Shown piece after piece: positions 38,791 through 50,632 of a stretch of DNA of 64,000 nucleotides. The DNA comes from Biscogniauxia marginata (Eukaryota > Ascomycota > Sordariomycetes > Xylariales > Xylariaceae). Below the pieces are notes generated by a model. It saw only the letters and a program-made list of their open reading frames with translations, was not told where the DNA came from and did no database searches. The DNA is taken from positions 434,001 to 498,000 of the forward strand of contig MU404069.1 in assembly GCA_022695795.1 (NCBI GenBank). Direction: 5' to 3'. Position 1 is the stretch's first letter. Each line of letters starts with the position of its first letter. A program made the translations under genes and the position numbers.

Positions 38791-39387
38791 AGTCTTGTGT
38801 GTCGGTTTGAATAGAGTGCCCTTCTAGCTATACAAACCGTGGCTTTCATATCATATCCCGTATTTAAGTTGGCTCTACGATATCTTGTTATTTATGACCA
38901 CCGTCCTGTTTACAACCCACAATCAAGATGCCCGTATAGGGTTCTGCCGGCCACCGAAAGTCCTTAGGCTGCTTTAATTAAGCCGGCAGTAGTGTTGTGT
39001 AATTATGCGTCAGTCAGATGATGGCAAACCAACCAGTACTATCATCACCTAAGATCTTATTGTGATCAAAATACCTTAGGTACCCAATGAAATATTCTAG
39101 TCATCTGCTCCCAGGCAAGTCGACGCTGTACTACACACCTAACCAGTTGAGGTTTTCGGCCTAATTATTGCATAGCACCATTTAGGTCGGGCATATTCGT
39201 ATCAACGGCTTATTCGCGATTTAATTTTCATGGTGGCCAGAAAAGAGTTATTTAATCCCTGAACCCGTGCTTATAATTATACGTGCAATGATGTCTTTAT
39301 CAACTCACAGAACATCTAAATACATCAACATAAGACATATCGGTGAAGAAACTCGTCTAAAAGATACAACTCGGCCAGATTCTATCC
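38791..39387. other. Spacer between LysM pseudogene and caspase-like gene
   Basis: About 600 bp, AT-leaning; likely promoter of the plus-strand gene at 39388. Remnants of the LysM 5' exon may lie within 38790-38880 but cannot be defined. Confidence 0.4.
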
Positions 39388-41726
39388 ATGAACGCCGACG
39401 CCGAAGATGCCGATGCTCAAGCTATTAAAAAGGAACTTGCCAGCGGGTTAGACAAATACCGCCTACGCCGTAAGCAGGGTTATTCATCTGTCCATGTCCT
39501 CCTCCTTTCATGGCAAGTAGGTGATGCTGCTTTTGCCGAAGATGCCAACGAAGTCGCCGCTGTATTTCAAGACTCCTTCAATTATTCCGTCCTACCGTAT
39601 AAGATACCTACCGAAAACTCACAAATACGCCTCAATCTCCACGTTGCACACTTTGTTGAGCGTTTTGGGGGTGAAGATAACCTTATAGTGGTGTATTACG
39701 GAGGTCATGGGGGGCCTTCGGCTTTGAATCAGTCGGACTGCCAGTGGTCAGCGTCAGTAACCTCTCGCACAAGAAAAAGAACGACGCTGACCTTAGTTTT
39801 AAATAAGCAGTTTCCGAACGGATGGGCCAACACTTGATTGGTCGGTCATCCAACCACAGTTTCTAAGTGCCGATTGCGACGTCGTAATATTTCTCGACTG
39901 TTGCTATGCTGGGCAAGCTGTCCGAACTAGGATATCTCACAGGGTGGAATTCCTCGCCGCAACCGATAAAGATCAATTCACTCCGATAGGGAAGGGAGAA
40001 TACCCTTCATTCACTAAAGTTCTCGTGAGAGAGATGAAGAGAATGCTGGAAGACCATGGCGTAGTCACAATACCAAGCCTCCAAAGGTGTATGGTTGGGG
40101 TCAAGTCCGGCCTCAGAAAACAGCCATTCTATGTCCCCCTTTCCGAAAAGGATCCTCAAGACCCTGTAAATGCGGTTCGCCTTACCAGGTGGGAACGCAT
40201 AGACCATCTCGAGACATATAGTGTGCTTCCCGAATCGCCAACTGAGAGAGCATTCTTCGAGCTTCGCCTTCGGCTCACGCATCCTATAGACCGGAACGGG
40301 ACCAAGGGTTTGGTGAATTGGGTCACGAAGAATTCCCCACACATCATCGATGATATTGAAGTTGTAGATAAGGGCATTTCGGAAACCAGGGCGACTATTA
40401 ACCTGGCCCACCAACTAGGACGGTCTAATTATGATGGGCTGCCTTCACATCGGCCTTTCCTGCCTGATCCTGCTCAACAGAAAATTAACGAACTCCTGGA
40501 GGACTTAAATGAGTCCATACTTACATCAATACCGGAGGCAATTGGGGACATCGAATCAATAAAAGTTTTCAACGATATCAAAGAGAAATCTGCGAAAATT
40601 TCGAACTTTATCAATAGCTGCTTGACAAGCCTAGACGGAGAGTCATGTGCCATATTGCGCAAACAAGATCTTTCTTCCATCGAAGATCTGAGAAACCAAA
40701 TTTCCATGCGCCTCACTCTCCTCGATGATGATACTGATCGGAATCCAATACGAGTGAGCTTCAAGAGCCTAGCTCAATCGAACCAGCGTATTAGGATAGG
40801 CCAAGTAGAAGATCGTACAGTTGTTGTTGAGTACTTCTCCTATGATGCTACAACGAAAGATAGCTACACAAAAGCCTCTAGGCAGGTGGCCAAGGTATCT
40901 GCACTTCTCTCGGAGCCGAAAGACTCGACATTCCGAACACTTCCAGGGGTAGGATTTACACATGATACTAACCACGGTCCACGGTTTGGAATGGTATATG
41001 ACCTGCCAGAGAACAGGGATGGATTGAACTTCTGCTTCCTTTCGGATGTGATCTCTAAGACTAAGTTTGTGCCTCTGGATATCCGATGTCGTCTTTCACT
41101 TGCCTTATGCGAAGCAGTCATGCGTCTACATTCAATAGGATGGTTCCACAAGGGCATTAAGAGCGAAAATGTTATATTTCCGTGTAGCCCTAATGCTAAG
41201 GATGGTCAACTATGTGATTCATTACAGGACCTCGAGCAACCTTTCCTCATTGGCTTCGATTGCTCCAGGCCAGAAGATGCCGAAACGTGGGCTACGGTCG
41301 ACTTCAACACTGCAGCCAACATCTACAGGCACCCAGATAGGTGGGGAAGGCCATCACGTTTTGAGCGTCATCACGACTTGTATGCTTTGGTAAGACCTAC
41401 CAACTCAAAATTCGATTTCCGTAACTAACGTTTAAAAGGGTATCCTGTTAATAGAAATCGGGCTTTGGAAAGTGTTACCTAGTATGCTACGTGGTGGCAT
41501 TCGCGCTGTCAAGGATCCTGAGCCTATCCGTAACTCCATTGTCGAAATGACTGCTCCTGCTGGGCGACTGTCACATGCCGTTGGAGCTGACTATGCCAGT
41601 GCCACACGTAACTGCATAGAATCGGCGGGTTTAAGACAATACAGGGATTGGGAATATCACGACATTGTTCGTAGCAAAATCAGGGCACCTCTAAGAGCTT
41701 GTTGTTCGGCACAGAGAGCGGACTGA
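39388..41726 (+). CDS. Caspase-like (C14-type) peptidase fused to a pseudokinase
   Basis: The N-terminus is caspase-like: VHVLLLSWQ, then AEDANEVAAVFQDSFNYSVL, IVVYYGGHGG (His about 107) and, after a frame change, VVIFLDCCYAG (nucleophile Cys encoded at 39902). The frame to 39750 and that from 39811 differ. A 64-bp intron (39747-39810, branch GCTGAC, GCAG end) would join them but uses a weak GTCAGC donor, so a genuine frameshift is possible. A helical linker follows, then a kinase-like C-terminal domain: LALCEAVMRLHSIGWFHKGI with catalytic-loop HKGIKSEN (no Asp), IGFDCSRPED in place of DFG, and NIYRHPDRWG. After a clean 49-bp intron (41390-41438) comes ILLIEIGLWKVLPSM. This C-terminal type accompanies fungal HeLo/NLR-like cell-death proteins. 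A protease effector with a regulatory pseudokinase is inferred. Confidence 0.72.
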
Positions 41727-42277
41727 TAAGTTGAGAAACGAATTTGAAGCTAGCTATTCTCCTTCGTCGAAACGGCATAACACCAAACATGAAGATGTTC
41801 TAAATGTAACCCTTGTAAATATTTCCCTTATTTAGAAGACGCCAAGTTGTCATTCCCCAAAAGAAACGAGGTTGGGATAGCGGCGTATCTGCGCACCGAT
41901 CAGCGAGGCTTGGAAAATAAATTGGCTTGTATAGGACGCTCACGTTAGGAGAGCTAGTAGTAGATTATATTTGGTTGCATTTGTGGTGACCATGACGACA
42001 AACGAGGTGGCGACGATGAAAACGGAGTACATAATTGCCTTGCTTGAATTCTGCGTCATATTGTATAGTATAATGACGTGGAGTATCATCCAAATCGGCA
42101 TTGCTAATGCGATGAAGCATCTAGTCGCGAGTTTAAGACGCGAAGGAGGGAAGAGGAATATGTGGTCATCACTTGTCTTTTTCTATCCACACAATTAGTG
42201 ATTCTTAATTAGGTAGGTAGATATGTAGATACGACACTTAAAGGTTGATTACCTGAGAACAGCAAGCCTAAGTTTGG
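41727..42277. other. Spacer between convergent genes
   Basis: 550 bp with no supported gene; a 75-codon frame has a hydrophobic stretch but no other support. Confidence 0.45.
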
Positions 42278-42972
42278 TTAGCTAGAGGAAGGATGGTGCG
42301 ACTTCACGGTTGTCTTACATACATATTTACTAATGCGTGGAAAAGTCTTTAACCCTATATCTAGTATAGTCTCTGGAATGGCTCTGTCGGTATCCTCGGG
42401 ACCAATAGTCACAAAACCATCATCTTCGGAGTCGTCGAGGTAACATGTACTCTCGGATCTAACCAATGGCTTGTTACCAAAGATCCAGTTTTGGATGCTC
42501 TGGCGATGCCTCCGGGGTGTCGATGGCAAGCATTTCAGAGCATGGAATTCTGCGACAGCCTGGTCTGTGATATAACACGATATAAGCACGAACACTATCT
42601 AGAGGGTTACATAGTCGCATACCATAGCTAGACAACTTAAGTCTAATCTCATCCAATAGCTCTCTTCGCCTCTGGTTGGAATCCTGGCGGCGGCTGGAAA
42701 GATAGAGCCGGGTCGTCTCGGCGTCGTCGCATTGATGAAGGCTTTGTTCAAGTTCGGTTAACTGGTCTTGCTGGTCCAAAAGAGTTCGCATGTGGAGGTA
42801 ATCGAAACGCCGTAGAACAGTAAACTCCCTGGCCAATAGCAAAAAGGCCGCTAATCGAGGGTAGCCCTGGCTGTAATCTTCTACTATATTCAGTCAGTGC
42901 TTTAGATCTGTTCCGACCTCAAATGGCAACACGCTACTCCTTACACTTAACTTTCCCCGTTGAGCCCGACAT
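42278..42972 (-). CDS. Short DUF6594-type protein
   Basis: Three exons, 42972-42945, 42883-42623 and 42564-42278, introns 61 and 58 bp; 191 residues. The N-terminus YSQGYPRLAAFLLLAREFTV, followed by RRFDYLHMRTLLDQQDQLTE, is the DUF6594 signature; RRRELLDEIRLKLSSYDQAV and NWIFGNKPLVR continue it. Full-length DUF6594 proteins run on to two or three C-terminal membrane helices; here the frame stops at KSHHPSSS, so the membrane anchor is absent. The 28-nt first exon is inferred from a fitting donor and frame and is the weakest part. Function of the family is unknown. It sits between two signalling-type genes. Confidence 0.65.
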
Positions 42973-43340
42973 GACGCCGACGTCGCGGAAAACCCCAGAA
43001 CGCAATTCATATGGTATTTTGGTCCATAAAGATATATATACCAGCCCACTGTACCTAGGATGCCCCTTAAGAATCCCTAAGCATGGCGAGGCTCGTGCAA
43101 CCCACCCTTTCCCCCTTCACAAAGTAAGCCGGCAGCTTCGTTACCATCTTTCAGGCAGCCACCTGTGTTCGCCTAGATAAGGCATACACGCATCCTATTT
43201 GTCATCATGTACATGTGTCGTATGACGCCTCGCCGATCGCTCTCTTAAAGAATATGCACTCTCCATGTTTTCGTTCAAAGCCCAACCGGGCAAAATCCCA
43301 TAGCCACATTCCTATTGCAACACGAAACCAAAGGGCCCCA

Positions 43341-43788
43341 ATGGCAGATCAAAACGACGAAGCCCATCAGGTCAAGGACAGGTCAGAGAGAATTATCCAG
43401 AAAGAGGAAGAATCAATTCAAGTGAGACACCTCTTGTTCCCTTACTGGTTTGAGCGACTTGTCTCAGATTAATAGGAGCAGGCTACGCAAATCGCGGACG
43501 ACGATCGAAGAGCATATGTCAATAGATACACGAATACTGCAGATGTAGGTATTGAATTAATAGAAGGAGTTGTCTCGTATAGCTAATTGTGATCTAGTTT
43601 CCTTTCGAGAAAGGTGACACCGTGTGGATAGTCAAACCCGGATGGCGAGCCCCCCTGGGCGAATTCATCATTACGAGAGCCTACCCAATGATCTCTTCGA
43701 GCTTAAGAATAAAAGCAATGGAACAGCCCACTCGGAACTTGTAGAAGGAAAGCATCTCCGTCGCGATCCCTACAGCTCTATCGTTTGA
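43341..43788 (+). pseudogene. Small hypothetical protein gene with an apparent one-base frame break
   Basis: Exons 43341-43421 and 43476-43544, then a third from 43598, join with clean GT...AG introns of 54 and 53 bp. The sequence reads MADQNDEAHQVKDRSER, a helical segment, then FPFEKGDTVWIVKPGWRAPL and GEFIITRAY. The frame as it stands ends at 43744 (98 residues). At about 43684-43687 (TACCC/AATG) the adjacent frame offers a better continuation, NDLFELKNKSNGT with LVEGKHLRRDP, ending TGA at 43788. That matches the general pattern of small fungal proteins in which a KxGxxVW strand is followed by a substitution-loop strand and a terminal helix. Either a one-base deletion broke it or the sequence has an error. 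Function unknown. Confidence 0.45.
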
Positions 43789-43907
43789 TATGAATAGTTG
43801 AAACGAGGCTCTGTCAAGAAGCGTTAACAGGTGGAAATTGACAAATGAGTTTTGGTCCTTCACGTTCTCGCTCTATTCACAACCAATGGCTATTGAATAG
43901 ACAGGTC

Positions 43908-46900
43908 TTATAGATCTGAAACAGAGGATGTTGAAGATATGTCGTCGTCAGGGACTATTCTGGGATCACAAAGACCTTTCGGGTCTGCCATGTCAAATTT
44001 ATCCCACAGTGAAACGTTTGGGAATATATTTGTCACAGTAGAGTCCTGCATGTCCCATGTCAGGAGATCGCGTGGTGTGATTTGTTCCTTGACACCCGGC
44101 CATGAGCCTTTAGCCTTTGAGCTGTAGCCTTTTCTCATTAACTCCTCGACTTCGGACATTATGATCATCCGGCATGCCAAATGAAGCTCGGTTATGCCTT
44201 GGAACGCGGAGTCACCCCGCGCATGATGCCATCTCAGCAGCTCAGTAGCTACTTCCATCGCATGAGATCTCCGTTCTCGGTTTACTGTATCTTCTTGCGC
44301 CCCCTCTTGCATTGCTATAGCATGCAGGCCTCTGCCCTGAGAGCAAGCAATCTGCAGAGGCAAGACATGGCCCTGATCACACCAAAAAGGAATGTTAGCA
44401 TTCGCCTGAGCATCTAGTAAGAGGCGAACGCTATCGGCATGCAGGTAATAAGAAGCTTGCTGAATCAAAGTCCGACCATTACTATCTATCGAATCAATAT
44501 GCCTCGTGAACCTCTCCTGGGTGAGCAGATAGCGGAAGACCTCGCGGCTGTCCGCCCGAAGCTCTCCAGGCCATCTAAGCTCTGAATTAAGACCTTCAAG
44601 AGCCAATTTCAACGACTGGAAGTACACTGCATCGTGGTAGTTGTATTTCAAGAGAGAGTCGAGAAGCACCTTTTGACCACGACCCATGATGAGCCACTGC
44701 AAAGGCGAGGTTTCCAAGATGGGGTGCTTGGACAGGAGATCGGCTCCGTTTTCTATCAAGAGCGAGATCATCTCGGTAGACCCAAACATCGATATGCAGT
44801 CAAAAATTGCAGTAGATGGAGGAAAACGGAAGGTAGGCTTGTTGATGTCCACTCCATTCCCCAGCAGGACCCGGGCGCCGACTACAGAATCACTCTGGAT
44901 TGCTGCCGCCAAAAAGTTTCCGAACACATCGCTCTCGTCCTGCAACTCGTCAATCGTATAACGACTTGCTAGCTCTCGTATGGTGTCAAACCATATGTCA
45001 TTGTGTTTGCTCCTTTGGAGAGCCGTCTGTAATACTGGAGTTCCATATATACCAGGTGTCTTGTGCTTTATATAACTATCACAAGAGACGTCTATTACAG
45101 CTCGGGTTAATCGAAAGTCGTCTTCAGTTGAAGCGCTGGACACGATGCTCTGAAGATGCGTGGATCCGTCCTCATTGTATCCCAGAAGTCCATATTTCTT
45201 GCACAGCCGGACGGTATTTTCAATGGCCTGTGGTCCATCAGGGCCATGAGCTATCCAGTAAGAAAAGGGGCGGGATATGGTTTGAAGACGGGTATAGTCT
45301 TTTGATAAGTCAGGGACCCCCTTAAAGTATGGCATCAGATCTTCCACAATCTCCCAAAAGAAACTGCCAATAGCTCTTAGAAGACACCCATATGTTGGAA
45401 ATTTGTGCCGCGGTGCCAGATACTGGACTAAAGCTCTATATCTGGTAGAGACGGCCCAGTCCAATGCAGTTCCGTGGAGGAGGAGGTCGTGGGCATCCCA
45501 TTTGAGCTCAGACGTCGAGCGCGTTTCCAGGGGTACATTTCCACCGAAGAGGAGGCCGAGAGCATCATGTATATCCTCCGGGGCAAAGAATATACTGAAG
45601 TGGAGCGGCGTGATATTATGAAAGTCCGCACCCAGCATTGGGGTTCCGCTCGTTATCAAAGTCCGTAGAGTGGACAGGTGGCCGCCTAAACAGGCATAAT
45701 GTGCAGCATTGAAGCCAAGTCTAGACTGTAGTAACGGCGAGACATTATGCTGTAACAGTCGCACCACCACCGCATCCTCTCCAAGCCATGCAGCCAAGTG
45801 CAGGGGCTCTATTTCATCAACCACTGCATCATTAAACAAGGTAACCCTCGTTTTGTCGCCTACGCAGTGCGATGTAGTATCCCAAGGAAGGCTTGGAACC
45901 GACTGCCGAATATTCTGCAGTGTCTCTCTATTAAATAGGTGAATTCTGTCTATGAGGTAGAGGACTGAGGGTCGTGCGCAAAGGGCCCTGTTGGCAGCTC
46001 GGCTTGGTTCGAAAGGGGTATCAACAATGGGATCAACACCAAATGTATCGCAAATGCGGTAGTACCATAGATTAGCCCTACCCAAACCCTGTGAGCAGGC
46101 GATGTTGAACCAGGCTAAGACTTCTTTGGAGTCGTGTTGTCCAGAAAAGCCAACAGTGTAGCATTCCGATACAGTCATGGCAGCATGGGCCCTAAGATTC
46201 TGAGGCAAGACTTCATTCGTGGCTAAGGCTTTTAATTCCGAAAGAATGCGCTCACGAAGAACTCGTGGCAAATCATCAATGAAATTGTTACCCAGCATTC
46301 TACCGTAGTCGAGTAACTGCAACAATTGTTCAGCACTGATAAAATAGAAGAGTGTCTTGACGGACATACTTCATATAATGAGTTACTCGTGGTCCAGGAT
46401 GACAGTGACCTTCCAAATAGGTCTCCTAGAATGTCTCCGATGCTTTCCGACGATGAATTATCAGGCATATCCAGAAAATCCCTGCACGTGTGGAATTAGT
46501 AGGAACAAGGCTCTGGGGAATATTCGCGCTCACTCAGATCTCTGTGGTTCTTCAAGAATCTCTATCAACTTGGACATTGGTTCTCTGGATCCCGCATTAT
46601 CCTGCAATGCTCCTTTCAGGAGTAAGGAGAGACGGTCGTGTAAAACTTGTTCTAGGCCGAGACTTTGAAGAAATTCCAATCCATATTCCTGAAGCTGATT
46701 GTTGGGCAAGTTGTTCAGAAACTCTTCCATCGAGTCGATATCCATGTCTCTTGAGTTAGACCCGGCCCAAGAATAGTCGAAGAAAGACTTGCCCTCCTTG
46801 CACACTTCCCACGCAAGGAGGCCGAAGGAGAATATGTCGGTAAGCATGGCGTCTTCAATCGTAGTCCCACCATCCTTTATACAGTCCCATTTCCTAATTT

Positions 46901-47624
46901 CCGGGGCATTCAATAGACGAGTACCTATTCGAGGCTCTAACCTAGCGGCTGGATCATCCCGGGGAGCGATCGACGATTCTCCACAATCTGAAACCTTGGC
47001 GAGCCATCTGTCTGCGGCATTATCCAAGGGGAAAACAAGGACATTCTGTATTTTAACATCACCATGACTGATTTTTAAGTCATGGAATGCCGCAAGACCT
47101 TTAGCAACTTGGAGAAGCAAATCTGTACGTTGGGTAATCGATATGTCTAGCCCGTTAGACACGAGAAAGGAGTTGAGAGATCCGAGGCTCGAGTATTCGA
47201 GGACGAGATCCAGTGCCGGCACCCCGTTAAACTCGTCCATGCAAACGCCGAGGATATTCACAATATGGGGGTTCTTTCTTATCTTATTGTGGCCAAGGAT
47301 TCGTAACTCAAGCACTAACTGATCGAAATGTCTGTCGAAGGCGACCAGTGGTGGATGACTTGGATAAGATTCGGAGAGCACCCGGCTACGCTTTACTGCG
47401 ACAAGTTGCTTTTTCTGCAGACGCCCAATTTCAATGGAGGCATTTCCGCCAACCCCTGCTATTCGGGCCCTTATATCTAGAAGCCCTAAGTCCGAAGCCG
47501 TGTACTTCTTAAGACCCCCCACGTGCAACGCGGCAAAGAAGTTCAGAGCCGTCGAGGAGGTTGGCTGGCTTATCGAATCATTGAAGGTACCGTCTGGGGA
47601 GCTGGAGTGAAATGTGAAAGCCAT
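43908..47624 (-). CDS. Protein kinase-Sel1-ankyrin repeat fusion protein
   Basis: Exons 47624-46534, 46481-46410 and 46368-43908, about 1207 residues. The first intron is 52 bp; the second would be only 41 bp (46409-46369), so a frameshift there is an alternative. The N-terminal kinase is complete: Gly-loop GVGGNAS, VAVK (Lys78), Glu106, HGDVKIQN (Asp189), DCG in place of DFG (Asp213) and NAPEIRKWD. Next is a short helical linker and a Sel1-like piece (KEVLAWFNIACSQGLGRANL). Ankyrin repeats follow, clearest at EPLHLAAWLGEDAVVVRLLQ, FNAAHYACLGGHLSTLRTLI and TEMISLLIENGADL. The tail is acidic with a Ser-rich end. Cytosolic signalling is inferred; the architecture resembles fungal recognition/cell-death proteins. 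Confidence 0.8.
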
Positions 47625-48633
47625 CTTGCCTGAACCTAATGTGCTAAAAAGCGATGTGCTAATAGAGGTTTAAGGTAAGAAGAGTACAAACACAATAGTC
47701 GCAGTTCTATAAGTATTATGTACACTTACGTTTAAGAAAAATGATAAGGAGGGGTAGAGTGAACAGTCCCCGTGTCTTCCGTCCATAAGTAGCGAATATT
47801 CTAGCAGCCTTGTTTGTGCTGTGCAACATATAATGCATACATACATATAGAGGTGTCACGTGCAGAGACAGGATAAAGCAGCGTGTAAACTCCCATACAT
47901 GACAAGTTTTTCCGGATGGGCATACTACTAACCTCACAAATATTGACAAAAGAAGTGAACAGATGGGGGAATAGGCATAAGAGAGTATCAAATCCATCAT
48001 GTTAATCCTCATACGTCACTTAGGCAAGGTCAGGTTGGGTTGCATTAGTAGCGACGAAAAAGTCACATTCAACAGAAAAGCACAAAGAAACATCCCATGA
48101 TCATGGCAATGGGACGAACCACTTCTCCACCAATAGGCAGACGAGGGGGCGACCGGTCAAAGCAATGTATCTCCAGTAGATCAATATTTCATTTCACCCG
48201 TTGCCGAATACTGAGACGATAGATTCTTGCTCAGGGGTGAAAATGCTGCTTAATAGATAGCTTCACTATGAATCAGCAGATACACACATGCCTCATGTTG
48301 AACATTGCGGGAGGGCACAAAAACCGCTAATAGAAATAGGTTCACTATACAAGCATATAACTTATATAGTATTTGTTTTAAGCTTGATTGTCACTATTTA
48401 CTTGCCTCTTGATAATACGTACATAAATAACAGTATAATATGTCACAGTACTGCAATGGATTTGAAGACGCGAGAGTTTAAGTCATCTCCATTTTACGAA
48501 TAAGAAAGAATTGTGTAAAGAAGGAAACGTTTCTCATATAACTATGAAAACATCTATGTTTTTATACGCACATCTCGTGCCTTACCAACCATTCACTACT
48601 AGATACCTATATAGGTCCTTATTAGATAATTTT

Positions 48634-48659
48634 CACTTATATAGTAGGCCATATAAGTG
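48634..48659. repeat. Perfect 9-bp inverted repeat
   Basis: Arms CACTTATAT and ATATAAGTG separated by 8 bases (AGTAGGCC). AT-rich and in non-coding DNA; function unknown. Confidence 0.45.
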
Positions 48660-49679
48660 TAAAGTTCCATCACGCGTTACAACTGTGACTCGAGATTGAA
48701 TCAAACTATTTTGCAAGGAAAGGAGAAGAAAAAGACATTGTGCTACTGTATATGCCTTGCACCGTGGTTTTGTATCCCATAATGAGGTTATTTCGGTCTG
48801 GTACGGGTATATACTTCTAGGCCACCTTCGTCCTGGTGCCATCTGTAGCCTATATCATATATGTATATCGTATTTGATTTTCCAGCTCCTCTCCTCCCCA
48901 CCATATTTGCCTGCGACGAGGGGTCCTCTACATATATCCAGATCTGTCTATCTAAGAGGCAAGAACTTGGATAGAAGTAAACAAACAGTAGTGTGCATAC
49001 TTCACTTATCAAGTAGGTAATATAATATCTCCCCAGCTTACCCGTATATAACGTAGTATAGTGTAGTAGAAGTATCCGCGACTGTTTCCAAGTGGGCGAT
49101 CCGCCAGCTAGCGGAAGCAGAAAGTTGCGCAGGTGCCGAACTTGAGTATTTCCAGGAAGAAAACGAAAGAAATAAGGATTACTAGTGCGCTCTACCTAAG
49201 CATAAACTTTATACGTCTCAGGCTAGTTAGCGGTTCGAGAGTGAGAGGTAAGGACATATGTGTGATACATCGATGCAGCACAAGAACGGATATATTATCA
49301 GGTACGCGGCAGAGGGGTGCTCATCTTCGCTGTCATAACTGTCCCAGGGCAAACCAGCCATAACAAGTAATAAGGCTCTCTCTGTAGCTTCGAAAATATA
49401 CCGCTAATGAGTAGTGCTCAGCCTCGCATACTAATTCAATGCCGTCGAGTTTGCATAACGATAAACCTACCGACATGATATCGTCAGGGGCCTTCTTGCT
49501 AGGTTTAGGGAGATTAAACATCGTAATCTGAAGCGAACCAACAGGAAAGAACTTACGTTTCAGTACGCAATCTAGAACTGGACGCAGAACGTCTGTTACG
49601 GAGCAAGTCATGCCTTTCTTAGCGGCCAGTACATGCCTACGAGCACCTCTTATTTCCTCTACACCCTGTTCAACTAACC

Positions 49680-49694
49680 ACACACACACACACA

Positions 49695-49732
<38 letters not shown>
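49680..49732. repeat. Compound (CA)n(CT)n microsatellite
   Basis: About nine CA units pass directly into about seventeen CT units, then CTATCTATCTAC. A simple-sequence repeat likely to vary in length between strains. Confidence 0.9.
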
Positions 49733-49741
<9 letters not shown>

Positions 49742-50632
49742 CCTACTTCCCCCAGTAGATACACGCCTCATCGAAGCCAGACACACAGCCCAGTTTATGG
49801 CCAATAACGAACATAATTTTCTTCCTCGACGGCCTCGCCATCAGCAAAGCTGGCTAGGCAGGTAGTTAGACCGAGGGTCTGCACTGAAAAGTTCACAAGT
49901 CAGCAAATGTGAAGTTGGCATACATATATGACCTATCATCCCTTCGCCAAGCACCTATCTCATCGCGTCGTCGTCGTAATGCGATGCATAGCCCTCCTGC
50001 CGTGTGACAATCATTAAGTCGACCTACAGTGTCCGTTGAGAGAGATACGTAACCTAGTTAGATATACAGCTCACCAATCTCGTTCGGCACCCGAAAAACC
50101 TCGGCCTATGTCATCAACCTCCGGATCTATCTTACTTTTAACTCCGTCCCTCTGTACTCCGCGAGCGTCGGCATCAGCCCTAGACGAGAAGGGGGATAGG
50201 AACTTCTGAGCCAAGCCGTCAGAGTCCTAGGCCGCGGCACCCACCGCATCAAACTCTACTGATAGAAGGCAGAGATCGTGATCCATCGCGTTTGCCAAGG
50301 GCGCCAAAATGCAAGACTATACAATTCGTATTACTGTATCTAGGGATTGGAACAATATGAGAAGCTGTGCTACCTCGAAGTGGGTATATGAGCATCCTTC
50401 AACTGGTCAGGACATCATAAAGACAAACATGGAAACGTATTCTTGACAAAAGAGATAATTAAAACCCCAAAACCAGACCCCAAGAGTCGCTCCGTCTAAC
50501 ACGTATCAAGCATGACAAGAGTCTAGTTGCGGCCAACCCATCGGAATTAGAGAAATACCCATCACCATCATTATCCTCATCATTGCTTGCTGTCAGGACG
50601 CACTGCGCCACCACAGTCGCAGGACTCTTGTT

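Larger units (their letters stand above)
47625..50632. other. 3-kb intergenic region with microsatellite and hairpin
   Basis: No gene supported. Features are the hairpin at 48634-48659 and the (CA)n(CT)n tract at about 49680-49732. Small frames lack codon bias and domains. Confidence 0.5.
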
